The position numbers and the translations under genes are program-made. From contig JAIDFQ010000027.1 of the NCBI GenBank assembly GCA_029054245.1, positions 1 through 59,178 on the forward strand: a stretch of 59,178 bases of DNA, given 5' to 3'. This DNA is from Lachnospiraceae bacterium (lineage in GTDB: Bacteria > Bacillota > Clostridia > Lachnospirales > Lachnospiraceae). This document shows positions 8,810-16,782 of this stretch, one piece after another. A model generated the notes under the pieces. It saw nothing but the letters and a program-made list of their open reading frames with translations, was not told where the DNA came from and did no database searches. The number at the start of each line of letters is the position of its first letter. Within the stretch, counting starts at the first letter, position 1.

Positions 8810-10780
8810 TTACGATCTGCCCACCCCAGCGATATAGCTGCAGATTAGGTCTGCAACAGCCTCCTCGCCTACCGATGCATCAATACACAATTCATAACCA
8901 TGGGGATTTCCCCATTCCTTCCCAGAAACACTTTTGTAATAGGCGGCCCTAGCAGCATCAGACCGGGCAATACTCTTTTTAGCATCTTCTGGGCTGTCCC
9001 CATACATCTCCATTACCTTTTTCTCACGGTAACTTTTAGGCGCATAGATAAAAATACGCACTACATCCTGATAGTTCCGCAGCACATAATCAGCCGATCG
9101 CCCTATAATGACGCAGGAACCTGCATCCGCAATCCGCCGGATAGCTTTTTCCTGTGCCTCGATAGCGCGCTTCACCGGGTCAGCAGTAAGGTATAGTTCC
9201 CTCATAATGGCATTTTCATCGGAATTGATACTGGAGATAAATTCCTGGGCCAGACCGCTTTCCTGGGCGGCAACTGCCACCAGTTCTTTGTAATAACAAG
9301 GAATATTCAACCGTTTAGCTGCCAATTGACCAATCCGTTTTCCGGCAGAACCATGTTCCCTTGCAATCGTGATAATCACCCCCTGTCGGGATGGACGGAT
9401 GGCGGCTACTGGCTCTTCGGCTTTTGTCCCATGCGCTAATTCCTTCCATATCCGGACCATAACTGTTACTGTAACCAGAATCGCCATTATATCAGCAAGC
9501 GGCGCCGCCCAGAAAATACCAGTGACACCCATGGCAATAGGAATCAGCAAGGAAAAAACAATCAGCAGCACATCCCGCAGGACAGATAAAGGTGCGGCTG
9601 CTTTTGCCTTGCCGATGGACTGCAAAAAGATAGCGCAGACCTTCTGCACGCAGGTAACAAGGATAAGAGAAAGATAGATTCGCAGGCAAAGTACAGCAAA
9701 ATCAAAATAAACGGGATCGTCTGCCGAGCCAAACATTCGGATAAACACGCCGGGAATGGCTTCAAATGCAATGGTACAGACCAGACCAACGATTACCGTC
9801 CACTTAATCATCAATTTTAACAGTTCCCGTACCCTGTCATAGTTTTTTGCACCGTAGTTATAGCCCACAATCGGCTGTGCTCCAGCGGCAATGCCAATAG
9901 CAACATTCAATACAATCTGAAAGAGCTTCATAATGACTACAAATGCCGCCAGGGGGATATCCGCACCATAAGCAGAACGTGCGCCATACTTCACCAACAG
10001 GATATTGTTGACAACCGTAATGACTACAATAGAAAGCTGCGTCAGCAGGCTGGAAGTCCCCAGGGCCATTACCGGCTTCAAAAGCATAATACTTGGCTTG
10101 AAGCTGCCAGCGCTCACCCGGAAAGTCTTGGAATTTCTTAAATAAGCCGCACAAATCAGGAAGCTGACAAACTGCCCAATGATGGTAGCCCAGGCTGCAC
10201 CCTTGATTCCCATGTCAAGTGCAAATATTGCCACCGGGTCACCGATAATGTTGATGACTGCCCCGGTAAGCATTGCCATCATAGCATATTTCGGGCTGCC
10301 ATCTGCCCTGATAATGGATGCCAAGGTATTCTGAGTCATGGCAAGTGGCATCATAATGAAGATGATTGCACCGTAATCATGAGCCATCTGGATATTGGCA
10401 TCCGTTGCGCCAATCAGGCGGAGCAGACCATCACCCCACAGATACGCAATGACAATCACCACCACGCCGGAGAGGAAAGATCCCATAATTGCACTGCCTA
10501 CACTCCTATGTATATCCTTTGTTTCTCCGCGCCCCAAAGAAACGCTCAATGCGGCAGCAGCCCCATCACCAAAAAACAGGCTTAACCCCCATCCTACTAC
10601 TGTAATCGGGAAAATTACGCCAGTGGCAGCGTTGCCCAGATAGCCTACGCCGTTTCCCACAAAAATCTGATCTACAATATTGTAGAGACATGAAATAATA
10701 AGGGAAAAGATGCAGGGGATTGCAAACCGCCGCAGCAGATTCCCAACTTTTTCCGTGCCAAGATAATTACTGTTTTCCAT
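8810..10780 (-). CDS. MATE efflux pump fused to cytidylate-kinase-like domain
   Basis: A 656-residue two-domain protein. Residues about 1-450 are a MATE/MepA antiporter with 12 helices (VDQIFVGNGVGYLGNAA, IRADGSPKYAM, AAGAQPIVGYNYGAKN are diagnostic). Residues about 465-656 resemble the Cytidylate_kin2 family: a P-loop-like TIAREHGSAGKRIG, then CVIIGRSADYVLR and a YREKKVMEMYG lid-like segment. The ATG at 10780 is preceded by AAAGGAGG; an upstream in-frame ATG at 10912 would put the leader hairpin inside the gene and is rejected. A cytosolic nucleotide-binding domain on a cation-coupled drug pump suggests sensing or phosphorylation tied to export. The function is unknown to me. Confidence 0.88.
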   Translation of the reverse strand: MENSNYLGTEKVGNLLRRFAIPCIFSLIISCLYNIVDQIFVGNGVGYLGNAATGVIFPITVVGWGLSLFFGDGAAAALSVSLGRGETKDIHRSVGSAIMGSFLSGVVVIVIAYLWGDGLLRLIGATDANIQMAHDYGAIIFIMMPLAMTQNTLASIIRADGSPKYAMMAMLTGAVINIIGDPVAIFALDMGIKGAAWATIIGQFVSFLICAAYLRNSKTFRVSAGSFKPSIMLLKPVMALGTSSLLTQLSIVVITVVNNILLVKYGARSAYGADIPLAAFVVIMKLFQIVLNVAIGIAAGAQPIVGYNYGAKNYDRVRELLKLMIKWTVIVGLVCTIAFEAIPGVFIRMFGSADDPVYFDFAVLCLRIYLSLILVTCVQKVCAIFLQSIGKAKAAAPLSVLRDVLLIVFSLLIPIAMGVTGIFWAAPLADIMAILVTVTVMVRIWKELAHGTKAEEPVAAIRPSRQGVIITIAREHGSAGKRIGQLAAKRLNIPCYYKELVAVAAQESGLAQEFISSINSDENAIMRELYLTADPVKRAIEAQEKAIRRIADAGSCVIIGRSADYVLRNYQDVVRIFIYAPKSYREKKVMEMYGDSPEDAKKSIARSDAARAAYYKSVSGKEWGNPHGYELCIDASVGEEAVADLICSYIAGVGRS

Positions 10781-10800
10781 AAATCCTCCTTTATTTTGCG

Positions 10801-10864
10801 CAAAAAAAGACACCTGCAGCACCCGTACCGTAATCAGATTTACGCGCGGCGCGCCACATGTGTC
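10801..10864 (-). promoter_or_regulatory. leader terminator-hairpin of MATE-kinase gene (riboswitch-like)
   Basis: Arms GACACATGTGGC (10864-10853) and GCTGCAGGTGTC (10820-10809) pair at 11 of 12 positions and end in seven Ts, 20 bases before the start codon. The loop side contains GCGTAAATC (10845-10837). The same nine bases sit in the same place in both leader hairpins of the other MATE gene, although the stems differ in sequence. This is conserved-loop, variable-stem behaviour. MATE genes in Clostridia are known targets of guanidine-IV (mepA-motif) riboswitches; I could not check that consensus. Confidence 0.6.
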
Positions 10865-10958
10865 GTTAATTTTGCCTAATTCAATTTCCAAATAACATTG
10901 TACTTTTTTCACCTTTAAATATCAAAGGTCATTTTCAACAAAAATGGTATCATACTGT

Positions 10959-12386
10959 CTAAGAAAAATGCACAATATCCTGTGGCTTTCCAGCCGTATC
11001 GCTAAGCTGCCTGTAAGTAAGGAAAATAACAATAGCAGAAATGATAAATGTTAAAATATCCGATACCGGCATAGAGTACAAGACTCCGTCCAGCCCATAA
11101 AACCTAGGCAGAATAAGTGCAAACCCAACTCCGAACACGATCTCCCTGACCATGGAAAGCATAGTTGAGGCGTAAGCTTTCCCCATTGCCTGGAGGAAGA
11201 TAAATGCCGCTTTATTCACACAGGCAAACACTACCATGCAAAGGTAGATACGGAATGCCCGGATTGCAAAATCTGTATAATAAACACTCTCATTAGCTGC
11301 ACCGAAAATGCCAATCAGCCAGCCTGGGAAAAACTCCACAATGACAAGCGCAAGAATACCTACCGATGTTTCCGCCATAAGCAGCTTCGTGAAAAGCTCT
11401 TTTACCCTCCTGCCTGCCCCAGCGCCCATGTTATATCCAACAATTGGGATACACCCTGCCGCCATCCCGACCACAATGGAGATCACGATTTGGAAGAACT
11501 TCATCACGATTCCCACCACCGCCATCGGTATCTGCGCATACTGCGTCTGTCCAAATACAGCGTCCATCGCCCCGTATCGCCGGATCATATTATTAATTGC
11601 CGCCATCGCCGCCACAAGGGATATCTGTGACAGAAAGCTACAGATGCCAAGGGCTAATGTCTTTAGCACAATTTCCCTTTTCAGCTTAAAATCTCCTTTA
11701 CCCAGTTTTACTGTCTTTGTATGGGTCAGATACCATATGGCAAGAACCGCCGTCACAATCTGGCCGGTCACTGTTGCCACAGCCGCTCCCATCATCCCCC
11801 ATCGGAATGCGAAGATAAAAACCGGGTCAAGGATAACATTAACCATTGCCCCTGCAAGCGTTGACGTCATAGCAAATTTGGGGCTGCCATCCGCACGAAT
11901 CACCGGATTCATTGCCTGCCCAAACATATAAAACGGAATGCCAAGCGTGATCCAGAAGAAATATTCTTTTGAGTGGCTGTATGTCTCTTCATTCACTGTC
12001 CCGCCAAACATTGCAATAATCTGACTGTCAAATGTAAAGTAAACCACACACAGCACAAGGCTGAAAATCACCGTAAGCAGGATGGCGTTGCCCATGCTCC
12101 TGCCTGCATCCTCTGCTCTGTTCTTCCCAAGGCTTAAACTCACAAAAGCACAGCAGCCGTCACCCACCATGACGGCTATGGCAAGAGCAATCACGGTCAG
12201 TGGGAATACCACTGTATTCGCAGCATTCCCATATGAGCCAAGATAAGAAGCGTTGGCGATGAATATCTGATCAACAATATTATATAAGGCGCCCACAAGG
12301 AGCGAAATAATACAGGGAACTGCATATTTCCCCATCAGCCGTAAGACCGGCTCCTCCATCAAAAATGAATTGGTTTTTGTTTCCAT
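10959..12386 (-). CDS. MATE family efflux transporter (MepA-like)
   Basis: A 475-residue inner-membrane antiporter with the MATE hallmarks VDQIFIANASYLG (residues about 38-50), VIRADGSPKFAMT (about 164-176) and AAGCIPIVGYNMGAG in the second half. It has twelve predicted helices and the usual family length. It exports cationic drugs or metabolites in exchange for Na+ or H+. It has its own ribosome site (AAAGGAG) and two riboswitch-like terminator hairpins upstream. A second, kinase-fused MATE follows 178 bp downstream with its own leader hairpin, so the pair may be a duplicated module under one signal. The substrate cannot be told from sequence. Confidence 0.92.
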   Translation of the reverse strand: METKTNSFLMEEPVLRLMGKYAVPCIISLLVGALYNIVDQIFIANASYLGSYGNAANTVVFPLTVIALAIAVMVGDGCCAFVSLSLGKNRAEDAGRSMGNAILLTVIFSLVLCVVYFTFDSQIIAMFGGTVNEETYSHSKEYFFWITLGIPFYMFGQAMNPVIRADGSPKFAMTSTLAGAMVNVILDPVFIFAFRWGMMGAAVATVTGQIVTAVLAIWYLTHTKTVKLGKGDFKLKREIVLKTLALGICSFLSQISLVAAMAAINNMIRRYGAMDAVFGQTQYAQIPMAVVGIVMKFFQIVISIVVGMAAGCIPIVGYNMGAGAGRRVKELFTKLLMAETSVGILALVIVEFFPGWLIGIFGAANESVYYTDFAIRAFRIYLCMVVFACVNKAAFIFLQAMGKAYASTMLSMVREIVFGVGFALILPRFYGLDGVLYSMPVSDILTFIISAIVIFLTYRQLSDTAGKPQDIVHFS

Positions 12387-12403
12387 GTCTGTCTCCTTTC
12401 ATG

Positions 12404-12456
12404 CAAAAACAGCGCATAGCCCTGGCGGCTGGATTTACGCCAAAGGCTACACGCTG
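12404..12456 (-). promoter_or_regulatory. second MATE leader terminator-hairpin
   Basis: A 12-bp stem, CAGCGTGTAGCC (12456-12445) with GGCTATGCGCTG (12421-12410), is followed by TTTTT and then the ribosome site of the MATE gene. The loop side holds GCGTAAATCC (12440-12431). It is a strong intrinsic terminator placed directly before the start codon, so transcription must be allowed past it, presumably by a ligand or by translation. Confidence 0.65.
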
Positions 12457-12483
12457 AACATACATAACTTTATTTTATAAAAC

Positions 12484-12530
12484 AAAAAACGCATGGCTGG
12501 TAACCGGATTTACGCAGTTTAAGCCACACG
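12484..12530 (-). promoter_or_regulatory. first MATE leader terminator-hairpin
   Basis: CGTGTGGCT (12530-12522) pairs with AGCCATGCG (12498-12490) and runs into TTTTTT. The inner stem AACTG/CCGGTT closes a loop with GCGTAAATCC (12515-12506). It lies about 28 bp upstream of the second hairpin, so this gene has a tandem arrangement; tandem copies usually sharpen the response. Confidence 0.6.
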
Positions 12531-12626
12531 TTCTTATTGATTATACCCTATTTATTCAAATAATACAAAGGAGTTTTTACACAAAAAATGTATCTTTATT
12601 ATTTATGTACAATGTACAAATTGCCT

Positions 12627-15041
12627 TCACAAGTCACCATCATTTTGCTTCTGCTTGTAAATCAATGCATAAGCATAGAACTTATTCGTTTTTATTGTGA
12701 TTGTTTCAGGATTGTTGTCTGTATCGTTATAAATAATCGGCTGCCCATCCTTTGTAACACAGATCATCCTATACTCTCTGTCTTCTTTATAAATGGCTGA
12801 CGGGATTTCTATCGTAAACTGTATTTCCTTATCCATGCTGTAGGCAGTATCGGAAAGCGAGTAAATGTTATAAGTCCTCCCAATCGTATAATCCCCAAGG
12901 ATTGCCTCAAAAGACTTAAAGCACATAGGTCCCTGCATTGCATTATCTATGGCAATCTGGTAGGCATTATCTTTTGACAGGGTATACTGGACTGCTTCTT
13001 TCCCCATGCAGGCATACCGTCTTATCTCATCAGGAGTTGCCGGTTTCCATGTTTCCACAACCGTTTTTATGCCTGAATTTATAATGGATGATGCCTCAGG
13101 GTTACTCTTAGCCTTGTCACTGTTAGAACCCGTATTATTGCTGGCATTGTCACTTGAACTACTGCCTGGGTTGTTTCCACTGGAAGGATTTCCAGGCTTA
13201 TCCCCGCCGGAATTATCGCCGGTGTTGTTATCATTGTCGTCACTCTCATCAGGATTGGGGGTAGGGCTTGGGACGGGGGTGTAGTTATAATGTATCGTTG
13301 CCTTTGACACTGCAGATGCTGTATCACCTATTTTACTTATATGATTCCACTGCGCTTCGGTGCCGGTAAAGTATATATCCTCCAGCGAACAAGCTGAAAA
13401 TGCGGCTGTCCCTATTGTCGTTACGCTGTCCGGAATTATGACAGTAGTCAAACTGGAGCAGGAAGCAAACGCCGACTCTCCAATTCTTTCCGCACCTTGC
13501 GGGATTTCCACTCCGGCAAGCATTATGCAATTCTGAAACATACCTGTACCAATGCAGTCTATATATTGAGGCAATGTTACATTCATCAAGCAGTAGCATC
13601 GTGTAAACATATTGTCACCCAACTTTACCTGCTTGTTGCCGGAAGCAAACGTTACGCTTCGCATTGCCGTACACTCAAAAAATGCTGCATTGCCCACTTC
13701 CCCAATACTGGCAGGCATGGTTATGGAGGTGAGACTTGTACAAGCACGAAAAGCATTTTGATCGATTGTGCCCACCCCTTCGCAAACAGTCATAGAACTA
13801 AGATTTTGACATTCGCGGAAAGCGCTGTCACCGATGGTTTCCACATTGGAGGGAATGGTCACAGAAATAATCGGGGAACCGCGGAAAGCGCTGTTGCCAA
13901 TTGTTGTCACACTGGAGGAAATCTCTACACTAATAACCCCACAGTTCCAAAAAGCGCAGGAACCGATACTGGTAACGCCATCCCCAATAACCACTTTCCG
14001 TATTTGGCTACCGTTATCGTTCCACGGCTGGTCTGCGGTACTGTTGAAATCCGGCATAGCCCCCCTGCCGGAGATGGTCAGCGTACCCGCCTTCGTCAAG
14101 TTCCAGGCAAGACTTCCGTCAAGAGATCCAGCTGCAATAGATTCGTTGGCCTCCGGATCATCCGGCGGGACATAGCCTTCCGGGTAGCGAGTGATGTAAT
14201 GGCTGGTGTTGCTCATCACCTCTTCCTTAGATATTCCCCGTCCCCAATGGACCTTACCTCTGTAGTCTCCAGTGCTGATGTTTCCCTCGGCAACAACCAC
14301 GCCCACATCGCTGACCTCAAGCACAATCACAGTATGGATGTCATTGTTTACCCTCAGGATATCCCCGACTTTTATATCCTCAAATGAAAACTCACCCTCT
14401 GCGTACATCCTGGCTGGCAGACTGCCAAATGCCTCATCGCTGAGTATAAATGCGAAGGCTACGCAGCCCACACCACTGATATTCTTTCCATCAAGGATTC
14501 CGCCTTTCCAATGGTAATATCCCCTTGCGTCTGAATATGGCTCCTCGTTGGTCCAGGTCGTTCCCTCCTTATACCCATCCTTATCCTTCAGGGCAATCAT
14601 TGCCTCATAAGCTTCCGCCGGGGTGGGGATCGTACTATCACGTGTGGTCAGTCTGTCCGGAATTTCTTCCAAAAGAGCATCCTCTTGCTGCGAAAGGGTT
14701 TCTTGCAAGGCAGGGCTAATATTGTCACTGGTGTCCAATCCGTCCAGGGTTTCTTCCGGAAGAACATCCTCTTGCTGCGAAGGGTCTTCCGGTAGGGCAG
14801 TGGTCACATCGTCACGGGTATCCAGTTCGTCTTCGGTTTCTTCCGGAAGGACATCCTCTTGCTGCGGAGGGTCCTCCGGTGGGGCAGTGGTCACATCGTC
14901 ACTGATATCCGATCCATCTTCGGTTTCTTCCAAAAAAACATCCTCTTGCTGCGAAGGGTCTTCCTGAAATGCGTGTGCCACTGACTGGGAAGAAATGCAT
15001 AAGCACAGTGCTAAAGTAACTGAAAGAACTCTTTGTTTCAA
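12627..15041 (-). CDS. secreted BspA-type LRR protein with CHAP/NlpC-like domain
   Basis: An 804-residue exported protein starting at TTG (AGGAGG eight bases upstream). A signal peptide ends near AHA (about residue 24). Residues 27-142 are four acidic 29-residue repeats (EDPSQQEDV.LPEETED). Residues about 150-290 look like a CHAP/NlpC cysteine peptidase: GVGCVAFAF supplies a Cys and DIHTVIVLE a His. Residues about 310-570 are LRR_5 (BspA) repeats of the IGDSAFRECQNLSSMTV type. A Ser/Asn/Gly-rich linker and a beta-rich C-terminal domain follow. I see no LPxTG motif or membrane anchor. The likely role is at the cell surface or wall; the substrate is unknown. The gene ends just before the leader region of the MATE gene. 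Confidence 0.85.
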   Translation of the reverse strand: MKQRVLSVTLALCLCISSQSVAHAFQEDPSQQEDVFLEETEDGSDISDDVTTAPPEDPPQQEDVLPEETEDELDTRDDVTTALPEDPSQQEDVLPEETLDGLDTSDNISPALQETLSQQEDALLEEIPDRLTTRDSTIPTPAEAYEAMIALKDKDGYKEGTTWTNEEPYSDARGYYHWKGGILDGKNISGVGCVAFAFILSDEAFGSLPARMYAEGEFSFEDIKVGDILRVNNDIHTVIVLEVSDVGVVVAEGNISTGDYRGKVHWGRGISKEEVMSNTSHYITRYPEGYVPPDDPEANESIAAGSLDGSLAWNLTKAGTLTISGRGAMPDFNSTADQPWNDNGSQIRKVVIGDGVTSIGSCAFWNCGVISVEISSSVTTIGNSAFRGSPIISVTIPSNVETIGDSAFRECQNLSSMTVCEGVGTIDQNAFRACTSLTSITMPASIGEVGNAAFFECTAMRSVTFASGNKQVKLGDNMFTRCYCLMNVTLPQYIDCIGTGMFQNCIMLAGVEIPQGAERIGESAFASCSSLTTVIIPDSVTTIGTAAFSACSLEDIYFTGTEAQWNHISKIGDTASAVSKATIHYNYTPVPSPTPNPDESDDNDNNTGDNSGGDKPGNPSSGNNPGSSSSDNASNNTGSNSDKAKSNPEASSIINSGIKTVVETWKPATPDEIRRYACMGKEAVQYTLSKDNAYQIAIDNAMQGPMCFKSFEAILGDYTIGRTYNIYSLSDTAYSMDKEIQFTIEIPSAIYKEDREYRMICVTKDGQPIIYNDTDNNPETITIKTNKFYAYALIYKQKQNDGDL
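14616..14963 (-). repeat. four tandem 87-bp coding repeats
   Basis: Within the LRR-protein gene an 87-bp unit (29 residues, about 40 percent Asp/Glu) is repeated four times directly after the signal peptide. Copies 2 and 3 are most alike and the fourth has drifted. The high identity between copies suggests recent expansion and possible copy-number variation between strains. Confidence 0.75.
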
Positions 15042-15453
15042 TTTTATAACCTCCTACTTTTAGTTTGGGTTATCTTCCTCACACAAAACTATTTTATGTA
15101 TTGTTCGAGGAACAACTCCCATATACACTTTTTCAACTTTCTTAATAGCCGTCTAGGCAAATACACATTATGGACATATTAGTAAATCACATACTAATAA
15201 TAGCCGCCACCAGTGTAAATATTATCCAAAGTAAATTATTATATGTTGTCCAAATCGTGATTGTATCTGGCGCATTACTCCCTCCTCGTTTATTTATTAT
15301 ATATTTTACTTTTAAAGTATAAAATGAAATAAGCTAATTAACAACTACATATTCCAAAATACCACCTCATTTAAGAGCATCATTTGACTTTAATTTATAT
15401 AATTACTTCATCCTTTCTAAAAAAGGCAGACTAATCTCTTGGCTATCAAGGAA
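15042..15453. other. AT-rich intergenic region upstream of LRR gene
   Basis: About 410 bp with no convincing gene. It holds the ribosome site of the LRR gene (AGGAGG near 15053) and scattered AT-rich promoter-like sequence. One short frame (15184-15270, minus) would encode a hydrophobic peptide but lacks a usable start codon. The left end is the tail of the split subtilase. Confidence 0.5.
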
Positions 15454-15576
15454 TCAAATCGGCAGACTATTTTCCACACACAGCGCCCCATACCCCACCT
15501 TATCATTCGGATACACACTCTCCCCTCTCAGCGGTCTGGCTCCTCTCCTCAAGTACGCCTTCACCTTCTCCCCATA
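15454..15576 (-). pseudogene. detached 40-residue C-terminus of the split subtilase
   Basis: From the att core the minus strand reads 40 residues starting YGEKVKAYLRRGARPLRG and ending ALCVENSLPI, then TGA. This is the usual C-terminal end of Lachnospiraceae S8 subtilases. It joins in frame to the truncated subtilase at 46-48 kb: that gene reads GNDPFLY up to the same TATG core. The two pieces were one gene before the element inserted. The fragment has no start of its own and should not be translated. Confidence 0.85.
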
Positions 15577-15601
15577 TGCTGCTGTCAAGTAAGGACTAAT
15601 A
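15570..15601. repeat. attL of the integrated element (outer copy)
   Basis: A 32-bp sequence beginning CCCCATATGC and ending AAGGACTAATA. It recurs at 18649-18680 with two mismatches. On the minus strand the TATG core (15576-15573) is followed by subtilase sequence, so this is the chromosome-element junction. The element-side arm matches the right-end arm (46432-46458) as an imperfect inverted repeat, about 20 of 29 positions, including TGCTGT and GGACTAA. Confidence 0.8.
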
Positions 15602-15661
15602 GATTTTCTATTTTTTATATTTTCCATCTTTCTATTTCATATATCTTCCCTTATATTTGTT

Positions 15662-15703
15662 AAAATGCTGCAAAATTATTTACTCATAATTTTACAGCAT
15701 TTT
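15662..15703 (-). terminator. terminator after the PIN gene
   Basis: Arms 15662-15678 and 15687-15703 form a 17-bp nearly perfect stem (AAAATGCTG with CAGCATTTT at its base) with an 8-base loop. A T-rich flank is present on both sides, so it could work in either direction. It closes the kinase-receiver-PIN operon just inside the element end. Confidence 0.75.
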
Positions 15704-15775
15704 GACAAATTATATTTTTCTTATGTCTTTTACGTTACATTTCTTCTTATCAAGTCAAATCAATATGTATCTTAA

Positions 15776-16354
15776 TCACTCATTTTCTATATTCTCATGA
15801 TATCCAGGAACAATAAATCCTACCCCTTCTTCAATCATAGCTGCTCTTAATGCTCTATCAGAAGTAACTACAATCATCGGTTCTTCTTGTAATGAATAGA
15901 TTATTGAGGTAGCTGCAATCAAAGCATCCTGAGAACCAAATTTATGTTTAGATGCATGCATCATAAAACCTTCTGCCCGATCTATTATTGTCTCATTGAC
16001 ATCCAAAACCTTCACTTTTAATATCGGACTACTGCCAGTTATCATCTCCTTTACCAATTTTTGCATATCTCTACATAATTTTTTATTCCAAGGTTTTCGC
16101 CCCTTATGGAAATATTTATAATTGCATTTTGTTCCATCCTCATGGATTTGTCTTGTACATTTCTGCCACTGCGCGGCTTCACCTCTTCCATACTTTCCAA
16201 TTACAGATAAAATTTCAAGTTCTGTTATTTTTGAAATATAACATTCTCCATTTTGGATATCTTCAAAATCATATCCATCACTTCTTATGTTTTTACCGAC
16301 AAAAAAACTCAACATTTCAAAGAAAGCATTTGTATCCAACAAATATTTTTTCAT
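15776..16354 (-). CDS. PIN-domain putative ribonuclease
   Basis: A 192-residue protein with the acidic PIN motifs in order: LDTNAF (Asp7), ITELEI (Glu45), SQDALIAATS (Asp about 143) and VTSDRAL (Asp about 165). Typical VapC toxins are about 130 residues; the extra middle (about 70-115, Lys/Cys-rich) is unusual. No antitoxin gene is adjacent. It follows the receiver gene by eight bases in a kinase-receiver-PIN operon, so its activity may be set by the receiver. Metal-dependent RNA cleavage is the family expectation. It ends at a strong terminator just inside the att site and belongs to the remnant of an older element. Confidence 0.8.
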   Translation of the reverse strand: MKKYLLDTNAFFEMLSFFVGKNIRSDGYDFEDIQNGECYISKITELEILSVIGKYGRGEAAQWQKCTRQIHEDGTKCNYKYFHKGRKPWNKKLCRDMQKLVKEMITGSSPILKVKVLDVNETIIDRAEGFMMHASKHKFGSQDALIAATSIIYSLQEEPMIVVTSDRALRAAMIEEGVGFIVPGYHENIENE

Positions 16355-16362
16355 TCGTTTGT

Positions 16363-16782
16363 TTACACCTCTTCCATTTTTGCATTATCAATTATAGTTC
16401 TCGCATTTTCTATAGAAAATGGTTCTAACTTCTCTTTCACAATATTTACTAATTCTTGTAAATCTGCATCCGGCCCCTTATTCACATAACCATCTATACC
16501 GATATTTGCCAAAACTTTAAGATCTGTAAAATCACTAAAATTAGTATAAATAACAACAAAAACATATGGACGGATTTTTCTGATTTCTTTTAGTACTTCT
16601 TCACCACCCATTTTAGGCATTTTTAAATCCAATAAAATCAAATCATATTCTTTTTCCCTAATTAACTTTAATCCAGATTCTCCATCCTCGGCTATTTCTG
16701 TTTCCATACCATTTAATTCAAATGCTGCCTTTACATTTTTTGCAGTCATTATTTCGTCTTCAATGACTAAAATCTTATTCAT
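16363..16782 (-). CDS. stand-alone response-regulator receiver
   Basis: A 139-residue CheY-like receiver: acidic pair EDE (residues 8-10), phospho-acceptor Asp52 (LLDLKMP), Thr80 and Lys102. Only about 20 residues follow the receiver fold, so there is no DNA-binding output domain. The start at 16782 has GGAG eight bases upstream and overlaps the kinase stop by eight bases; a longer in-frame start at 16836 would lie deep within the kinase gene. It presumably passes the kinase signal to a protein partner, and the adjacent PIN protein is the obvious candidate. That link is inference. Confidence 0.88.
   Translation of the reverse strand: MNKILVIEDEIMTAKNVKAAFELNGMETEIAEDGESGLKLIREKEYDLILLDLKMPKMGGEEVLKEIRKIRPYVFVVIYTNFSDFTDLKVLANIGIDGYVNKGPDADLQELVNIVKEKLEPFSIENARTIIDNAKMEEV

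Noticed and set aside
13006-14967. Plus-strand frames opposite the LRR protein
   Set aside because: They mirror the repeats and the linker of the minus-strand gene, with no ribosome sites.
15184-15270. Hydrophobic peptide frame like a type I toxin (TYNNLLWIIFTLVAAI)
   Set aside because: No start codon in that frame after the GAGGAGG; the ATG at the right distance opens another frame of only 17 codons.
15776-16354. Ordinary VapBC toxin-antitoxin
   Set aside because: No small antitoxin gene is adjacent; the PIN protein is longer than VapC and is coupled to a receiver gene.
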